Below, piece after piece: positions 26,001-41,000 of a DNA stretch of 64,000 nt. The notes beneath the pieces were generated by a model. That model saw only the letters and a program-made list of their open reading frames with translations. It had not been told where the DNA came from and did no database searches. Position 1 is the first letter of the stretch; each line of letters opens with the position of its first letter. A program made the translations under genes and the position numbers. This stretch comes from Catonia carolina (taxonomy: Eukaryota > Arthropoda > Insecta > Hemiptera > Achilidae), in assembly GCA_035578175.1 (NCBI GenBank), contig JAQMRL010000006.1:31558893-31622892 (forward strand). The letters run 5' to 3'.

Positions 26001-29000
26001 CCAATTTGGATCAGTTTGCATGAACTGAAATTGAAAAACCTCTCTTAAACATAGCTGCATTACTAAGCCGCATATATAAACTCTTGTTTTCTCGTCAAGA
26101 TCTTGGCATTTGTCAACAGGTATACCTTCGATTAGTTCAGTTGTAAATACTTGTTTTCCGCTTAGTTCATCTGTCAAGAAAATAAGAATGTAAATCAACT
26201 GTCACCAAACAAACCATCTGAAATTATTATTTACTGCAAAAAGAACATGATCACTAGAAAGATAATAAAAAAATCTTTTTTTCTTATTCTGAAAATACAC
26301 AGATTATACACAGCAATCCCTCATTATTCGTAGGAGTTATGTTTGGTGAACTTCCTGCAAATACGGAAACCAAGTTTAAATGGAAACCTTATAGTTAAGG
26401 GGCGGGGGTGTATTTGTATACAGAAAATTTAACCTTCTTTTTGTTGCAGTCGATAGCACATTTGGTTTGCGTTTTATGCATGTTTTTCAAAAGTAACTTT
26501 TTTAGTGGCCTTGTGAAAAAGAGCGACTCGCATTACAAGCAAGGTAGGGAGAACTAGTTGCCCCGCATTCAGAGCAAGGACAAAGATTGGATGAGTTAGG
26601 TAGTCACTGGATATTTGAGTATGACCCTGAGACCCGTAAACAAAGTCAGCAGTGGGTGGAAAAGGGTGGGGAACAGCCAACGATAGCAAGGATGTCAAAG
26701 TCGCGACTGAAGGCAATGTTGATCTTTTTTTTTATATCCACACCAACCCACCCATTTGTCGTTCATTGTGCAAGAGTTTTTGGTGAAAAAAGGCATTCCA
26801 ACGTTGCCGCACTCACCCTATAGCTCTCTGCGACTTTTCTTATTCCACAAGATGAAGTCACACCTCAAGGGAATTCATCGTGGTTGCATACAGAAAGTCA
26901 AGGAAGCTGTAATCGCAGTGCTGAATAGAGTAACTTCGGAGGATTACCAAGGGTGCTTCCAATCGTGGGAGCTACATTAGAATCATTGAGTACAGTTACA
27001 GACAAACTATTGTGACGGTCGATAGTAAAATTATGCTCGTAACTTAATTTACTTGTTTTAATTATGAATTCCTAGAACTTAATTGCCTCACGTCGTATAC
27101 TGGGAATTTTAAAAATCAGTAAAAAATGTCTAAATTTTATTTTGTAAAAAGTTCTGAATTGTCATACAAAAAAAAAAACAGATTGAGGATATCTTTACTG
27201 GTTACTTTGAGAAAGATACTAACATGGAGAATGATAGGGTGAACTGCTCTCCTTAAGTATGATATATCTGTTAGTAATGATCAAGCAGGCAATACAACTT
27301 TAAATAAGTAAATAAAAAGCTAAAAGTTAAGTTAAAAAAGCTAAGAGAATTACTTACCAATTACTTTTGGAACATAGTATTCTGGATAAGGTTTCAACAA
27401 TTCACGGAATTTTTTCGTGCATTCTGCTTCGCGCACATAATCAACCTCCCATGACAGTTCTCGTTTAGCAACTTCAACCAAATTTTCAATAAATAACCCT
27501 AAAAATAAACATTACAGATTTTAAATGTAGTGATCAACACAACACAACTGGCATTTTTTATCTTTATAATATCATTACCTACGCACAAGATAAGGCTTAC
27601 ATAGGCATCATCCTAAAAAAAAAATAAATAAATATCTGATGTGACATGATAATACTGTGAGCAGCAGAATCTGGGTTCAAGAGAATAACTAAAATGGGAG
27701 ATAAATAACAAGTGTATACTAGTGTCATTTGATACCTCTAAACCCAAGCCCAACACGATAACCAGCAGCCAGCCGCAAAACTCTTCATTCCTATTCTTAT
27801 CCCTTGGCCATTTTTTTAGAAAAAAAATCAAAAAAATTATGAAGGTTTACAAATATACAAGCTTTATTTACAAAAAAAATTGCATCAATTGCTTTATTTT
27901 AACTTTACGTATAGCGATTCAAAATTAGAAGTTCGAAAATAGCCCGAAAATTTGGAACACTTGTACTATAATGCAATTTTACCGACTTATTTATGATTTT
28001 TTATGGCAATAAGCTTATATATTATTAAACAGCACATTTTAGTAAATAATTTGGAACTAAAAAAAAATTAAAAAATAAGGATGCTATTAAAAGCTAAAGC
28101 AATACAGCAGCGAACAGCGCAATGACGCAACACGTGAATGGCAGTAGTCTCAGTTCAATGCTACAGTGGTATAAATGTAATATTATCATGATTAATTTTA
28201 TAGATATTTGCTTCTGTGACAGGTAAAAAGTAAAAAAAGAAATAGTAGTGAAACTACTATTTTTACAGTATTAGTATAGTATTTTATTAGTATCAGTATA
28301 GTAGTAAAACTACTATTTTCAGTTTGGAAATAATCAAAAGAGACCCAATCTAACCCAAACACTAATATTATGTCATTAATTTCTCACAGCTGCCAACAAA
28401 ACCGTAATAAATCATTTTATTTTCACAATAAATGTTTTACGAACTGTAAACACTCAATCCAGTGTTCATTTGCTAAAAAAAAAAACGACTTTAAAAACAA
28501 AATACCCAGAAATTTATGTATCTATTCTTGTTTTTTCTTCTTTCTTTCCGCTGCTACCAACCCACGTGAAAATAGACCAAAAAAGATTTAGTTTGGCACT
28601 AGATTATAGATCGTATTATTGTGAACAAATTGTTTTGCATGTCAATATAACTACAATTACTGACAAAGGAGTTGTGAGCATTCACTCTGCGTTCTACACA
28701 CTAACGCATCAGTGCGGTTCCTGTTGATTGACGGTTAAAGAGTAGATACAGAAATCACTAATGGTTTTTGCTATATGTCAAAGGTAAGCCTTTTTTGAAA
28801 TTGCCACCAGCCATGAGATACGTCTTCATGAAAGAAATTTTTTTAAATTTTCACAAGAACGAAATAACTTTCAGTTTTCAGTTTTACTTTCAGTGGTAGT
28901 TATTTTTTTGAAGAACAAGGTGAAATACAGAGCTCAGTCTTTGTTTACAACTCTATTGCTTATTACAATACAGCCATAATACATATCACATTCATTGTTT

Positions 29001-32000
29001 TTATTTGAAGAGCATTTACAAACTTTATAAATAAATGACATACTTTCAATTTCACCTATGATATTGAGGAAAGAGGATATCTATCAGACACTGAACATAG
29101 GGCTCTGACTATTTGACAACCTAAGAAACTGGATTAGTTATGTTAATAGAATGAAAGACCCTTGTCTTCATACCAAAAAATAACCTCAAGCATTGATCAT
29201 TCTGAAGTGGTCATACTTGCTAATGGACCAAAACAGTTTCTGGAGTGCTTGGCAAGGCTCAAATCTTCCAGAAGAGATAAAAATAGTTTCAACTTAAAAA
29301 AACTATTTGTTTAAAACTAAGAACTTGAATGAAACATACTATTTTAAAATACATAAAAGCTTACCTTCAGGAAACACACTCCAGATTTTCAATATGCCTA
29401 CAAGATTTTCGATATCAGATTCAATTCCCTCCGCAACACCTGGATACTGTATTTTGATAGCAACTTCAGTACCATCCAGCAATGTTCCTGGATGCACCTG
29501 ACCAATTGATGCAGCAGCAAACGGTTTCATATCGAAAGTACTTAGTTTCTTTCTCCATTCAGAGCCAAATGAGTTTTTCATCACTTTCTAAAATAAACCA
29601 TCTGTACTAAATTACTGATTTTAACAAATACAATAAGTACAATATATATTTTAGATATTTGTGAAATGTGGTTCATTGCTTTTAAGAGAGAATTGGAATC
29701 ACAATTTCCATGTTGGTGGTAGAAGTTCCATAACACCTTTGAGATCTGATTTGGGACAGGTGAGCAAGCTAAGGAACAAATGGACTAGGGGACACACATT
29801 TTATATGTGCAGTAGTCACATTGAAGTTGGATATTCTACTAAGTAAGAGGATAACAGCTGTCTGTGTTTAATTTTGTTTTACTTTCAGCTATTAATAACC
29901 GGTTAGTTATTTAATATATTTACTTTTATAATTTTTGTTTCTTATTAAATCATAAATCATAAGGTTAAAATATTCCTCTCCTTTGTCTAAAATGTAAATA
30001 AAATTTATACTGTGACATCAATGAACCATCAATTGAGCACTTGATTGACGAACAAGTCATTAATAAAACAAAAAGGGTGACTGAAGATGAGGGGTTGCAG
30101 TTTTTAGATTTTTCTTTGTAACACCACGAAGACGGGTTTCATCGACAAATTTTTATTAGGACCACATTACACTAACTCCCGGAATCACGGGTGACTTTTC
30201 AAATTTTAGATCGGGGTCCTACGGGGTTTGGTACCCTTATTTAAAAATTATGTAATTTTTTAATTTTTAGAATACAAAAAATTTGATAACGGCATGTCGT
30301 TTGGCGTTAAAAACTACATAAAAATGTGATAAACCGAAAATTTTAAAGTTGCACCCTCTTTTTTGCAGTAGGGTTTGTATTTTTTTATCTCATTAACGGT
30401 GCATCGTAAAAATAAATTGTACAGAATATTTTTTGTACCCCTTTTAATGTAACTTCAAAATCATATAGCTATCGTTGTCCTCAACTTGCCGGTTCGGTAA
30501 AAAAACTAAAAAAACAAAATTTCGGCTTTTTTGAGGTTGCATTTTTTCAAGTTTTCTTTTGTAACACCATCAAAACGGGTTTCTCTGGCAAACTTTTGCT
30601 AGGACCACATTACACGTACCCTCCGCATTATGGGAAATTTTTCAAATTTTAAATCAAGGTCCTACGGAAGTTGCTACCCTTATCTAAAAATAATGAAAAT
30701 TGTAAATTTTTAGAACATAAAAAATCTGTTACCGGCATGTTGTTTGGCGTTAAAAAATACACAAAAATTTGATAACCCGAAAATTCTCAATCAGCACCCT
30801 CTAGCCTGCGGTAGGGGTTGTATTTTTTTATCTCCTAAACGGTGCATCGTAGAGAAAAATTGTATGGAATGTTTTTTGTACCCCTTGCAAAGTACTTTAA
30901 AACCATACAGCTATTGTTGCCCTTAACTTGCCGGTTTGGTGAGAAAACTCAAAAAACAAAATTACGGTTTTTTGGGGTTTGCCGTTTTCATATTGTTCTT
31001 TCTTTACACCTTCAAAATGGGTTATTTCGTCAAATTTATATATATAAACAGTTACACGTACCTGTAGGATCACGGGTAATGTTCCAAATTTTAAATCGGG
31101 GTCTTACGGGGGTCGCTACCCATACCAAAAGATATGAAATGTTTCATTTTTAGAATACAAAAAGTCTTTTGACGGCATGTTGTTTAGCGTTTAAAATTAC
31201 ACAAAAATTTGATAACCCGAAAATTTTCAATTAGAACCCTCTAGCCTGCGGTAGGGGTTGTATTTCTTTATCTCCTTAACGGTGAATAATAGGGATAAAA
31301 TGCATGAACCTGTTTTGTGCCGCACAAAAACGTACTTCAACATTATATAACCAAGGTTTCCCTTAACCCACCGGTCCACTGAGTAAACTACAAAAACCAA
31401 ATTTCGGTTTTATGGGGTTTGCCGTTTTCAGGTATTCGTATCTTTACACCTTCAAAACGGTTTTTTAGGGAGATTTTTATTAACAAAACGTTACAGGTAC
31501 GTAACGTTCACTCATTCATTCACCTTGTGGCAAATGGTTCTGATCCACTTATGAATTCTGATCCACCTACCCCTCTGAGGTCGAGACACGTAAGCGGCGC
31601 GAAGCGCCGCTGGAGTGGCGAGTTTTATTATTGATCTTCACAATAGTCACCTTCTAACTCTACACAAACATTCCAACGTAGCTCCCACAATTGAAAGCAC
31701 CCTTGGTAATCCTCCCAAGTTACTCTATTCAGCACCGCGGTTACAGCTTCCTTGACCTTCTGTATGCCGCCATGATGAGTTCTCTTAAGGCGACACTTCA
31801 CCTTGGGAAAGAAGAAGAAGTAGCAAGGGGCGATATCGAGGCTATAGGGTGGGTGTGGCAACTTTGGAATGCCTTTTCTTGCCAAAAACTCTTGCACAAT
31901 GAACGACGAATGGGCCCGTGTGTTGTAGTGCAAGATCTGGCCGTCCTTCGTGAGTTCAGGCCATACACATAAAAGCGTATTTGCAGCCGCTCCAGGACTC

Positions 32001-35000
32001 TAATATAGAACTATCCAGTCACTATCTGACCAGCAGGAACATATTCACAATGAATGATGCCACGGATTAAAAAAAGATCAATATTGCCTTCAGTTGCGAC
32101 TTGGACATCCTCGCTTCCGTTGGCTGCTCCCCACCCTTTTCCACCAACTGTTGACTTTGTTTACAGGTCTCGGGGTCATACTCAAATGTCCAGGTCTCAT
32201 CTCCAGTGACTACCTGACACACCCAATCTCTGCTATCGCTCTGAATGCGGGACAACAAATCTTTGCTAAGCTCGTAATGTCAGTCACTCATTTTCACGTC
32301 GCCACTGAAACAGTTACTTTCGAAAAACACAAACCAAACGTGCTATCAACCAAACTTTGACTGCAACAAAAGGAAGGTCCCTTATTTCAGGTCATATATT
32401 TATGAACGACACAGTGTAGCCAATTCCCGAATTATAACTAAATTCCCGGAACTTAATTGCTACACCTTGTATTTAGAACAGCAAGGTCACCACTGGCCGA
32501 CAAACTAATGCTATGTAAATTGCAATTAAACATAAAATAATTATTTAAAGCAACAAAAAACAAATACAATTTTACCGTTTGTTTTTAAAAAAGTTACCAA
32601 AGGTGACTTTTGTTTTCAAATAAAATTTACTCATTTACTTTTCAATAATTTTAGTTCAATTATTGTTTCTAATATTTTATTGTATATTAAACTGAATGAA
32701 ACTCTATTATAAATGAAAAACAAGGTATTTGTAAGGATAAATTTTCTCATTACGATATTTTTCTAGTATTGGTAAATTATCTATGAATATGAAGCCAGTC
32801 AATACCATGTATAGAGAGTATGTATGAGAGTTTACCATATTTTCTTAATTTCCTTTTTTTATACTTTCCTTCATTTTAAATGGAGGAAAGTTGAAAAAAA
32901 AACCACTTAGAATAAAAACATTATGCAATCAAACTATAACATACAAAGTTAAATACTTACCTCCACTTGCCACGCGGGCATAAAATCTGCAGACTGCCGA
33001 ACTCGTTCAAAAGCCTTCTGCAATTGAGGACTAATAACATTATTATCTTGTATGCTCAAAATTTGTCCAATTTTTAAAGCAGCACCTATACAATTATAAA
33101 TTTACATTACATTCTGGCAAATAACGAAATGTTTTTATGTTTAGCGTAAAATAACTTAGTTAAATTGGGAATGAATTTAATTTTCATAGAAGTTATTTAT
33201 ATCATGTTTTTTAGAATAAAATTCTCTACAATTTTCATTAAAAATTTTGTGTGTTTATTCGCAATGAAACTAAGTTATTTTATGCTAAACTTAAAAACGA
33301 GTATTTTCTAACCTTACTTTTTTATGCTTTCATGTAGTTCTCTTAAAAACTAAAAACAATACTGTTCTGGGACAAATTTTTCAAGTTTCCCAGGTTAAAA
33401 ACCATAAGAAACCACTAAAATTTTACCTTCTCAGAATTTCAGTATGGTTTTATTTCACTCGTACCTCAGGAATCATGGTAAAATCTTACACCAGGCATAA
33501 CTCGCTAACAAAGCATTTCTAGAACTATGTTTATACATTTTTTTCTTATTTTTAGCTATAGCATCAGCCTGCTAGATATTACCATGCAATTTAGAACCAC
33601 CCGATACAATTAAATAAAACAATATTTCTTGGGGAAGCATAATCCAAAAAAAAAAAATTATTTAATTTCAAACAATACACACCTCGTACTTCACAGAGTG
33701 TTTTAACAATTCGTTCAGCATTAGCAGGAGTTAAAAATACACTATCAAGAGTTGAATCTTTAGGTGGTTCTTTCAAACCAAGTTGACGCATGGTAAATTC
33801 TGTAACAGTTCCAACTCCAAGACCAGCAGCTAATGATCCAAAAGAAAACATTCTACCCAATCTAGAAGAAGGCACTGAACGCTGCTTTGCAGTTTCACTT
33901 AACTGAAAAATAATTACGGTAACAATATAAATATTATAATTTTTAAATATTAAAAAAAAATTAAAAGAATAAAGGATTTTTTACTTTCTCTTGCCTATAT
34001 GAATAAATAAGAAGGAAAGTATTGTTTTCATGTCGATTTTTCGAAATGGAGTTTTCACCGGATATGCACGTTTTCAGACCTCCTGAACCTAAAAAAAAAA
34101 TGTTTTTAGCTATTGGTCTGTGTGTGAAAATATATCTCAAGAACGGACATCATACGAAGTTGAAACTTGAAACTTAAGTTAGATACTAGGGCCTACTAGA
34201 GGACCCGACACGAGTATTTTCATCAAAATCGTCAACCGGAAGTAGTAGTTTATTAATGTCATTTTTCACTTTTTTGCGATTTTCTCAAAAACGGCTTATA
34301 CAATTTTTTAAAAATACCCTCAATTACTACATTTTTTATGCCATGCAAGATAGGGTAGGCGCCATGTCTACTGAAATTCTTGGAGAGCCTGTGCTCTCGT
34401 AGAAAAAAAATGGATTTTCTTACGATTGCGGCCTTAATATACATTTTAGGATAAAAGTTTATATTATAAAAATTGTAGAAAATTTAAAAATCTATAATTT
34501 TTATTTCAAACATTTCTTTATGTAACGCTTAGTTTAGCAGTAATTAGCGATTTTCCGTTTTTTTCCATGAAAATCTGTAAAAAAATTGATTTTTTCAGAT
34601 TTTGGCATAAGTATCTATTTTACGACAAAAGTTTATTAATAAAATTTATAGAAAATTAAAAGATCTACAACTTTTGTTAAGCATTTTTCTCTACAGAGCC
34701 TAGTTTAGCGTCAAAGAGTGATTTTCCGTATTATTAAGCCTGACAGGTTGATTTTCATTTTGCATCATTCACTCATGATTAAAATCAGGTATGTTTTTTG
34801 AGATTAATTTTTTTGTTTATTTCTAATGTTTTATTACTAATGTTAGGTTATACTGGTAATTATTTGTACTTGTTTATACTGTAAACAGAAATGTTGGTTT
34901 CTCGAAAACGTGGTCTGAGAAGTAACAAACAGATGTTCATACAGTTAACCTACAAAAGGTTCTACGATATAATATATGTGCTTTGGGTATAGTGTATGTT

Positions 35001-38000
35001 GTTTTGTTGGCTGAACTAATACCAAAGCAGTCGCAAAAGTGCACTAAAGCTTTTTCCCTATTACTTCTCATTAAAACCAAAGGTATTCTCAAGACTCAAG
35101 TAACTATATGAAAAAATGATATGAATTAATAAAGGGAGAACAATATTCCGTAGTTAGATTTACAAGGGTACAAAATAAAGTTAAATAATTCTATAAGGCT
35201 TCACGAGATCTGAAGTGAGAGAATAAGGGGCTAGCTCATACGTTGACACAAATCTCAGAGAATTGAGATTCAATTTTAAAAGAAAAATATAGTGTGAAAC
35301 ACTCACACGACTTTCTAGTCAATGTAAAATAAAAACCTAACCTAATTTTAATCATGGGGAAAGACGCTACATGAAATCAACCCCTGTAGAACTTTTGTTT
35401 GAAAATCGACTAATACAGAAAATCACTAATTGATGCTATACCAAGCTATGTAGAAAAAATTAATTTTCTATAACTTTAATTCTATATACACTTTTGCCCT
35501 AAAATGCATATTAAGGCTGCGATCTTAAAAAAAGAAACATTTTCACTACGAGAGCACAGCCCTCTACAAATTTTAGCAGACATGGCATTTACCCTATCGT
35601 GCAGACCAGAATGATACAAGAAAACTAACGAGACTACAAAAAAAACATGAAAATTTAGAGGAACCACAAAGAGTAAAAACTGAATAGGAAAGCAGAATAG
35701 CCCACAATGAAAGAACACTCAGAATGTGAACAGCAAAAGAAAGGCTTTCAGAAATGTGTAAATTTGCTTAATAGTGTTTAAATTCATTCTAAATCAAATA
35801 TACACAAAAAAATATTTGAATCATAAATATACTTGCCACAGGTTTCTTTTTAGGAGCTTTTCTTGCGACAGGTTTTGGAGTACTTTTACCAAGACCAGAT
35901 GTGTCTGTAGATTTTATAGTTGTCCTAGCAGCAGATGTTTCTTTAGAGACAGGCAGTTTGTCTATTACCTTTTCAGGTGATACTTTACTATCAATATCTG
36001 AACTGCTAATAGATTTACTACCAGCGGTAGAATCTGATTGCTTTATACCACCGGTTGTAAGATCAATACTTGTGTCTTGAGGCAACAAATTTAGACTTTT
36101 TAATAAATTAAATTTTTTTTTATTCTGTAAAGATTCGAGTTGAATTTGCCTAATTTCATCGTCAACAAAACCGGTATTAATATAATTCTCACTGACTTTT
36201 GGTCCCCCAAACGATTTTCTTTTTACTTCAGCTTTACTGTTTTGTACTTCTTTTGAATTCAACAATGAAATAGGTTCTTTTAATGGCAACTTAAAAAGAT
36301 TTTCTACATCTTCATATATTGTTTCTCTTTCAAAATGAAAATCGGGATCAATTTTTTCATAAGTTGCGCCTAAAACAAATTAAAATTTCACATAAAATAT
36401 TAATAATAACAAAATCAACTAAACAAGATTTATCAGATTTTTTATCAGGCATTTCATTGTTGCAATTACTATTTTGCAGTCTACAGTTTTGCAATTATTA
36501 ATACAAGGAAGCAGCAAAAATATCTGACGGTTTCATTGTTGTATAGATGAGAGAATAAGTGGTGGAGGATGGTGGGGATTGGAATGATAAGCCTACATGA
36601 CACCATTTTTTTACTTTCTCTTGCCTATATGAATACATAGGACGGTAAGTATTGTTTTTATGTCAATTTTTTGAAATCGAGTTTTCACCATATCTACACA
36701 TTTTCAGACCCCCTTGTAACATAACATAACCTATATTAAATATTTACTGGCTACGGTCAAACTAAACAGGTTAGCCACTACATCAGTTTCCAGACAGAAA
36801 ATATGAATCTTTAGATTAAGTGGACGCGATGGGAACAGGTGTACCACTACCTAGTTTTTAATACAAAAATATGAACTAGGTAGATGTTGGCTATAAATGA
36901 TTGTAAAAACCTTTAAATAGAGTGATTAACTATGTAAACCGTAGGAACTGGCAAAATAAACATTTTTAATTATTTTATCAATATATCTCAGTTAATCTCA
37001 GTTGAATTATGTTGTATTTAACCCGTGAACGAAAAGATTTCAAGTTGAACCTACATTATTGAAGTTAAGAACTAAATAATAGTTATTAACAGAAGAATTA
37101 AAAATCGAAATCAAAATAAAATAATAAATTAAAAACATCAATAATCAAGTTAATAAACAATGTATATTTTTAAAAGTGATCCGAATTTTTAGAACATTTT
37201 TTTTAATTAGTGAATCAAATTTATTTATCAATATAGTTGATTGAAACATGGACTCGTGGAGCTGTGATCTGTAGACAGCCGTGCGATGAACATTGTACAG
37301 GGACGCTCTGACAAAGTTTAAAATTTAAATAGTAAAAATTCATATATAAAATAAATAATATATGTAGAATAAATAATATATGTAGTGAGAGTGTTATGCA
37401 TTCTCTCACTCCCACGGCTAGGGGACTTTAGTTCATCTAAATACTGTATGCATTTTACGATAAAAGTGTGTATAATCAAATTTATAGTAAATTAAAAGAT
37501 CTACAACTTTTATTTAGAGCACTTTTCTCTACAGAGCCTATTTAAGCGTGAAAGAGTGATAATCCGTATTTTTAAGCCAAACTAAAGTTGATTTTCATTT
37601 TGCGTCTTTCACTCATGATTAAAATTAGGTTATGTTTATTGAGGTTAGTTTTTTGTTTATTTCTAATGTTAGGTTATATTTAATTATTTTCATTGGTAAG
37701 AGAAAGTTGTGTGAGTGTCTCACACAAAATTTTTATGATTATGTTTGTATACGTTGACTATTATAAACATGACTCGTAATAGTGGCAGTCATAGTAATCT
37801 CATTCTTTCACCTGTTTGCTCATATGATCCGTTTACATCAGTTCCAAAGCTGCATGAAATATTATACACAGTTTTCTGTCAATTGTCACTGCATGGTTCG
37901 CTGGCCAGAAATTTATCACTTTTCTATGCCAGTAAAAAACCAAATGTCTACTATAAAAATAAAATAAATAAACTTACTCTTTTATTTATAAGCAAACATA

Positions 38001-41000
38001 AAATTACAAAATAAACACTTCCGGAAGAAAAATAGAAGTGAAATAGAATACTGATAATTTACATAATAACATTAACATCCTAGAACAAATTTCAAGAACT
38101 ACAATTCAAATACATTACTGCAATTGGTTCTACAAATTAAAAGCCACAACATTTTAACCAACGATGAAGTCATTCACCACTCACAAATCTCATGATGCTT
38201 CAAGGAAGAGGAAGGTAAAAGGAAAGAAAGGGCTGACATTTCCATCAAATACTTTATTTTAAAAAGGTATGCGCCCTTACGTAATTCTTAATGGCCGATA
38301 AACTACCGTTATATCTGCTTTATGTAAAAAAATTGAAAATAAGTTTTCATAATAACAATCCAAAATCAGGAGATTTTTTTATGACAATACAGTATTTTTG
38401 TTTTTGGTTTAACGTCCGACTGTTCTGCAATTACTGCTAATGCAGACGGTGAAGGATGAAATGATTTTTTTGAAAATGTATCAAAATATACCGTGCCTGA
38501 ATGGGATTCAAACCCAAGACTGCATAAATTATAAAAGACAATACAGTATAAATAGAAAACTAAGAGATAGTATAATTAGCAGGTAACAAAAAAGTAATAA
38601 TACAGTAAGACTTCCCATATCCAAAATAAAGGATTCACTAAACAAACACGCATGTGTGGTATGAGCTGAGCGGTATACACTGACCACATTAAACAGAAAG
38701 ATAAACTAAAAAAAAATAATTGAAGTACTAAATTTTAAAAAATTATGAAATCTAGAAAATATGACAAGCTTAATGAAGCAATGTTCTTTTAGTTTACGCA
38801 GCAGCAAGATAAAATGGCATCATGATCCAGGTCAATTATTCAAGAAAAAATAAGAATAATATTAGAAAAATTAAGTGAAAACAGCTCAGAATTTACCAGT
38901 CATACAGGATGGCTTGATAAATGGAAAACTAGGAATGGATTTACCAATTAACCTTTTCAATGCTGAAACAATATTTAAAAGTTTGATCTAAAGTGCCATT
39001 TAATTTGAATAAGGGTGAACAAAAAGCGCCAGCCCTTATTTCGTAAACTTGCAGGCATAAGGCCATGGCCAACCAAAATTTCATCGTTACAGAAAAATAA
39101 AATGTTCTGTTAAAAATACATTTTTATTTAGTTCATTAAAAAATGATAAAAACATTCTAACATTAAAAATATTCAAAATATTTTTTTAGTTTATTTAACG
39201 TCACAGATTGGTCATTAGCAACTACAGTGGGTTGGGGTACCTTAATGGTGATTTTAATGTGTTAAAATTTCCAGATCCTAGCCGGGAATCGAACCCGCGA
39301 CCTTTCGCTTTGTAGACTAGCCCGCTAGTCACTAAAACATGGAGGCGGTTTCAAAATAACATTATTCCAATAATTTTTGGTTTAACGGTTTTTTGGAAAT
39401 GTTTGGTTATCCGGATGTTGGCCTTTATGCATAACTTACGGACATCCGGTAAACCGGATGTTATAACTACGTAAAATATATCGACAGATGTTTGTATTGA
39501 AAGGGTTAAACTTAAGTGACAAAAATTCATCTACTGATCAAGATGCTATGGATGTTATCAAGATTGAATTTCAAGAAATTATAGAATGATATACAACGGA
39601 CAAAGTATGTAACACAGATGACACTAAAAGGAAATAAAAAATACTGTCTGACTTTTTTGAAAAAAAAAAAATAGGCACAAACTTATTTATCCCTTTATAA
39701 CAATAAAATATTAAGTAGTACGAAAAACTAAGCAAATATGTGCCAATGTGTATATATTTAATACGTGCCAATTTCTGCTTATCATGCTCAGTTTCTGTTC
39801 AATAAATTCTACAGAATAATATTGCAATACTAAAGTTTATTTTTATTTTCTGAACAAAAACCTGAAATAGAAAGAAAAAAGCATTTCTCTCTCTCAAAAA
39901 TAAAAAAAAAACAGCTGCACCCCAACCCCTAATAAACAGAAATAAATAGACACCGTTATCAAAATCTATGAAATCTTATATTCACGTGCTAGTTTGACAA
40001 TGTAATTTCCTCTTAGTACGATTTGTGTGCATACATTTTGTTTTTATGGCCTCTAAAACGAGTTTGGAGTTTTAACATAAATGAATTTTATCAATTTATA
40101 TTATGAGAAAAATAAAAAGAAACATTTAAAAAGAAAACAAACTGTAAAAGATACATTAAAATGTTTACAAACCTATGACAAACATTTTAAATTAAAAAAC
40201 CAAAAACAAATTTCTGCAGATCTAAAAATTCCGAGGTATACAAGAAGATAAAAATTAATTTACTACAAGGTGGAACAAAAATGAAGAAGATAAAGGTACA
40301 AAAATATAAAGAATTGGAAAATGTTTTGTTAAAATGGTTTCACTAAGTTTGTAGCATACCTATAATTGGCCAATGAATAAAAGGCTTTTAACAGAACAAG
40401 CGCTCAAAATTGGAAAATAACTGCAGATTGCTGACGTCACTGGTTCCAGTGATTGGATCAATTGAATTAAAACACGCCACAAAATTATTTATCATTGGAT
40501 ATGGGGAAGCAGGTTCATTTAATGAAGACAACACTAAAATGTAGAAATAAATATTTTATCCTCACTGTTAAAGGATTACCGACTAATGTTTTTAACGCAA
40601 TTGATGATAAATAAAACACTGGTTTATAGAAATATAGACTGTCATAGTGGCAAAACAAATAACGCATAACTCATTATTTATAAACTGCATATTTATACAG
40701 TCAGTACATTTATTATGTAAAGATTACATTTGATTAGATGAGCCTATTGTAATTGTTTTCCGGCTGAGATGCTTTTCCGTCTAAATACACAAACAAGGGG
40801 TTGTCCCTCAAGAATCATATTTAGCAGATTTTACGGTTCGTGGAAATTTTTAATGCTGTAATAAAGTAATTTATACGTACACAATGTTACAATTTTTTAA
40901 CGTTTGTGGGGCCTAGCGAGAATCTTTTCTCATATCCAAAATTTCCGTAATCCAAAATGTTCTGATTCCCCTTTAGTTCGGATATAGGAGGTCCTACACC

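Noticed and set aside
30744..31153. Open frames within the 442-bp satellite
   Set aside because: Not shared between satellite units and no motifs.
35774..35980. Plus-strand open frame opposite Coq8 exon 3
   Set aside because: Antisense shadow of a spliced, conserved exon.
39285..39349. tRNA gene on the minus strand (GGTTCGATTCC box)
   Set aside because: Head is not foldable into a full cloverleaf, is part of a longer SINE with target duplication, and has a relative at 54127-54315.
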